From: Lepidostoma basale | Lineage: Eukaryota; Arthropoda; Insecta; Trichoptera; Lepidostomatidae | Length of the DNA: 64,000 nucleotides | Direction of reading: 5' to 3' | Assembly: GCA_022606425.2 (NCBI GenBank) | Contig: JAHDVF020000903.1 | Span: 620,001 to 684,000, forward strand | Part shown: in pieces, positions 62,880 to 64,000 of the stretch | Numbering within the stretch: position 1 is the first letter of the stretch | How the letters are laid out: each line of letters opens with the position of its first letter | Position numbers and translations under genes: made by a program | The notes under the pieces: model-generated | What the model was told of the DNA's origin: nothing | The model's input: the letters and a program-made list of their open reading frames with translations, nothing else | The model's database searches: none

Positions 62880-63440
62880 GTTTACACCTTAAGTTTTTGT
62901 GTGTTTCTGGATTTATTACTCTCGCACATAATACTCTGGGAGATATTAAGGTCATTAGGCAGGTTTAAAGGAAAATATTATCATAAATGTTTGATTATTG
63001 TAGCGTTAAGAGAACCAACACATCGTTTTTTTCGATACTTTTTAAACGAAGCACTTGTGTGTTTGGCATATCTCAGCATTAGTACATTTTCTAACGGAAA
63101 GGAAAATTCGCAATTATCACTCCTCTCCCACTGAATAATCTTGATTTTATGCAAATTGTTTGGAGTTCCTGAGAAACGATTATTTCCTTTCTCTTCATTA
63201 TTGATTTATCTTCCGGGGAGATATAAAACACATAGATAAGGCAGTTGACACTCCGGAGTCGTAGATGTTTAATTACCACCTTCCTGGGCAAACTTTGCCC
63301 CTTAATTTTACTATCTAGTTAAGATGCATAAAAGTGACATTCTCCTGCGCCATTTTAATTTAAATCATCCCCCTTTCCCTCACCAGCGCCAGTTACCCCC
63401 ACTCTGTCCTAAACCCCACTTTCAGTGGCTGCTGTAAAAC
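62880..63440. other. Mixed-composition unique DNA
   Basis: The 63000-63430 part is GC-richer, with CCGGGGAGATATAAAACACA and CACCAGCGCCAGTTACCCCC. A 77-codon plus and a 66-codon minus ORF lack signatures. Candidate conserved non-coding DNA. Confidence 0.3.
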
Positions 63441-63870
63441 ATTTACAAAAACTTAACATATCTAATTTCAAATTGTAAAAATAATAACTAATGATTTATT
63501 CATAGAATCCACATTCATATTGTAGATTTAAAAACAAATCACTACTTTTAGTAAATCTATGTTCAATCATAAACTTCGTTTTATCGATTTTCATTTCTAC
63601 ACACAGGTTTAATACTCTTTTAACTTCTATTGTGCAATTTCTAATGAAACAATATATTCGTAAACATGTTTGTTTTATGAATCAATCAAATATAGTTAGA
63701 ACTGACAACAAAGTATGGCTACAGCAACAATAACTAAGCTTTTTTATGTTATGTTTTAGCTTTTACATTAATAAACAGTATCATTCTTGGCTGGATCAAA
63801 AAGTTACTAATTGACGGAAAAAATGCTTTTATTATAATTGTTACAATATTCATCTTTGATTCAACCTGGG
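63440..63870. other. AT-rich DNA, no gene seen
   Basis: Nothing is recognised. Confidence 0.3.
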
Positions 63871-63879
63871 TTGCAGCAG

Positions 63880-64000
63880 GAACTTGGAGGCTTAGGACCA
63901 ACCAAGAGATCCGTACGATGACCCAGCAGTCCCTTATAATGAGCACCGTAAGAGCCGGTCGCCTAGAATGGATTGGGCACGTATGCCGAGCCGAAGAGAC
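63880..64000 (+). pseudogene. LINE reverse transcriptase fragment at window edge
   Basis: The plus strand reads LRTNQEIRTMTQQSLIMSTV then RAGRLEWIGHVCRAEE up to the last base. The TNxEIR...LI...IKxxRLxWxGHVxR pattern is the C-terminal region of an insect LINE reverse transcriptase, different in wording from families 1-3. It is open here and continues beyond the window. Confidence 0.75.

Overview
This window looks like repeat-packed intergenic DNA from an arthropod, most probably a lepidopteran. The background is AT-rich. I found no ORF that reads as a host gene; every recognisable coding stretch is a decayed piece of a retroelement. The lepidopteran guess is inference. It rests on a Helitron with the TCTATATATATAA start and GAAGTTCGTC...CAGCTAG end common in butterfly and moth genomes, on 3' ends of RTE-type LINEs carrying GTTA, GTT or GTTT tails, and on two tRNA-derived SINE families.

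The most interesting content is a dense population of hammerhead-ribozyme (HHR) motifs. At least eight sites keep the full catalytic pattern: CTGANGA, a complementary stem II, GAAA, a palindromic or near-palindromic stem III and a UH cleavage dinucleotide. They lie at about 8.2, 21.4, 27.7(-), 33.3(-), 40.3, 48.5, 55.3 and 57.0 kb. About ten more are relics. They fall into several families with unrelated stem II sequences (GGAGG/CCTCC, GGAC/GTCC, GTCAAC/GTTGAC, GCCAG/CTGGC, GGCAG/CTGCC), so the fold is conserved while the sequence is not. Stem III is usually a 6-8 nt palindrome (ACATGT, ACCGGT, ACAGCTGT), as expected for hammerheads that work as dimers. Many copies sit head-to-head at the centre of long inverted repeats. 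A decayed GIY-YIG endonuclease domain of Penelope type abuts the flank of one HHR family at 47.35 kb, which points to Penelope-like elements or their non-autonomous retrozyme derivatives as the source.

Layout. 0-5 kb: HHR-family inverted repeats, a SINE, RTE 3' ends and a ~107-bp tandem repeat holding a 36-bp RTE insertion. 5-20 kb: AT-rich DNA with HHR-type palindromes, two head-to-head RTE copies (13.3-14.3 kb) and moderate-GC islands. 20-45 kb: alternating GC-richer unique islands and TE relics, an A-rich repeat (29.2-29.7 kb) and a TTAA-flanked palindrome (33.4-33.8 kb). 45.2-47.6 kb: a complete-ended Helitron holding an RTE fragment and the Penelope fragment. 48.8-55 kb: the least repetitive part, with a ~3-kb GC-rich tract at 51.5-54.3 kb that may be conserved regulatory DNA. 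55-64 kb: the two best family A hammerheads, an RTE nested in one inverted repeat, a 1.2-kb LINE with clear target duplication (60.6-61.9 kb) and a LINE fragment running off the right edge.

The elements do not form a pathway. They are layers of insertion, dated relative to each other by nesting. The GC-richer islands are probably the original single-copy DNA, perhaps enhancers of a nearby developmental gene, but this needs alignment to relatives.
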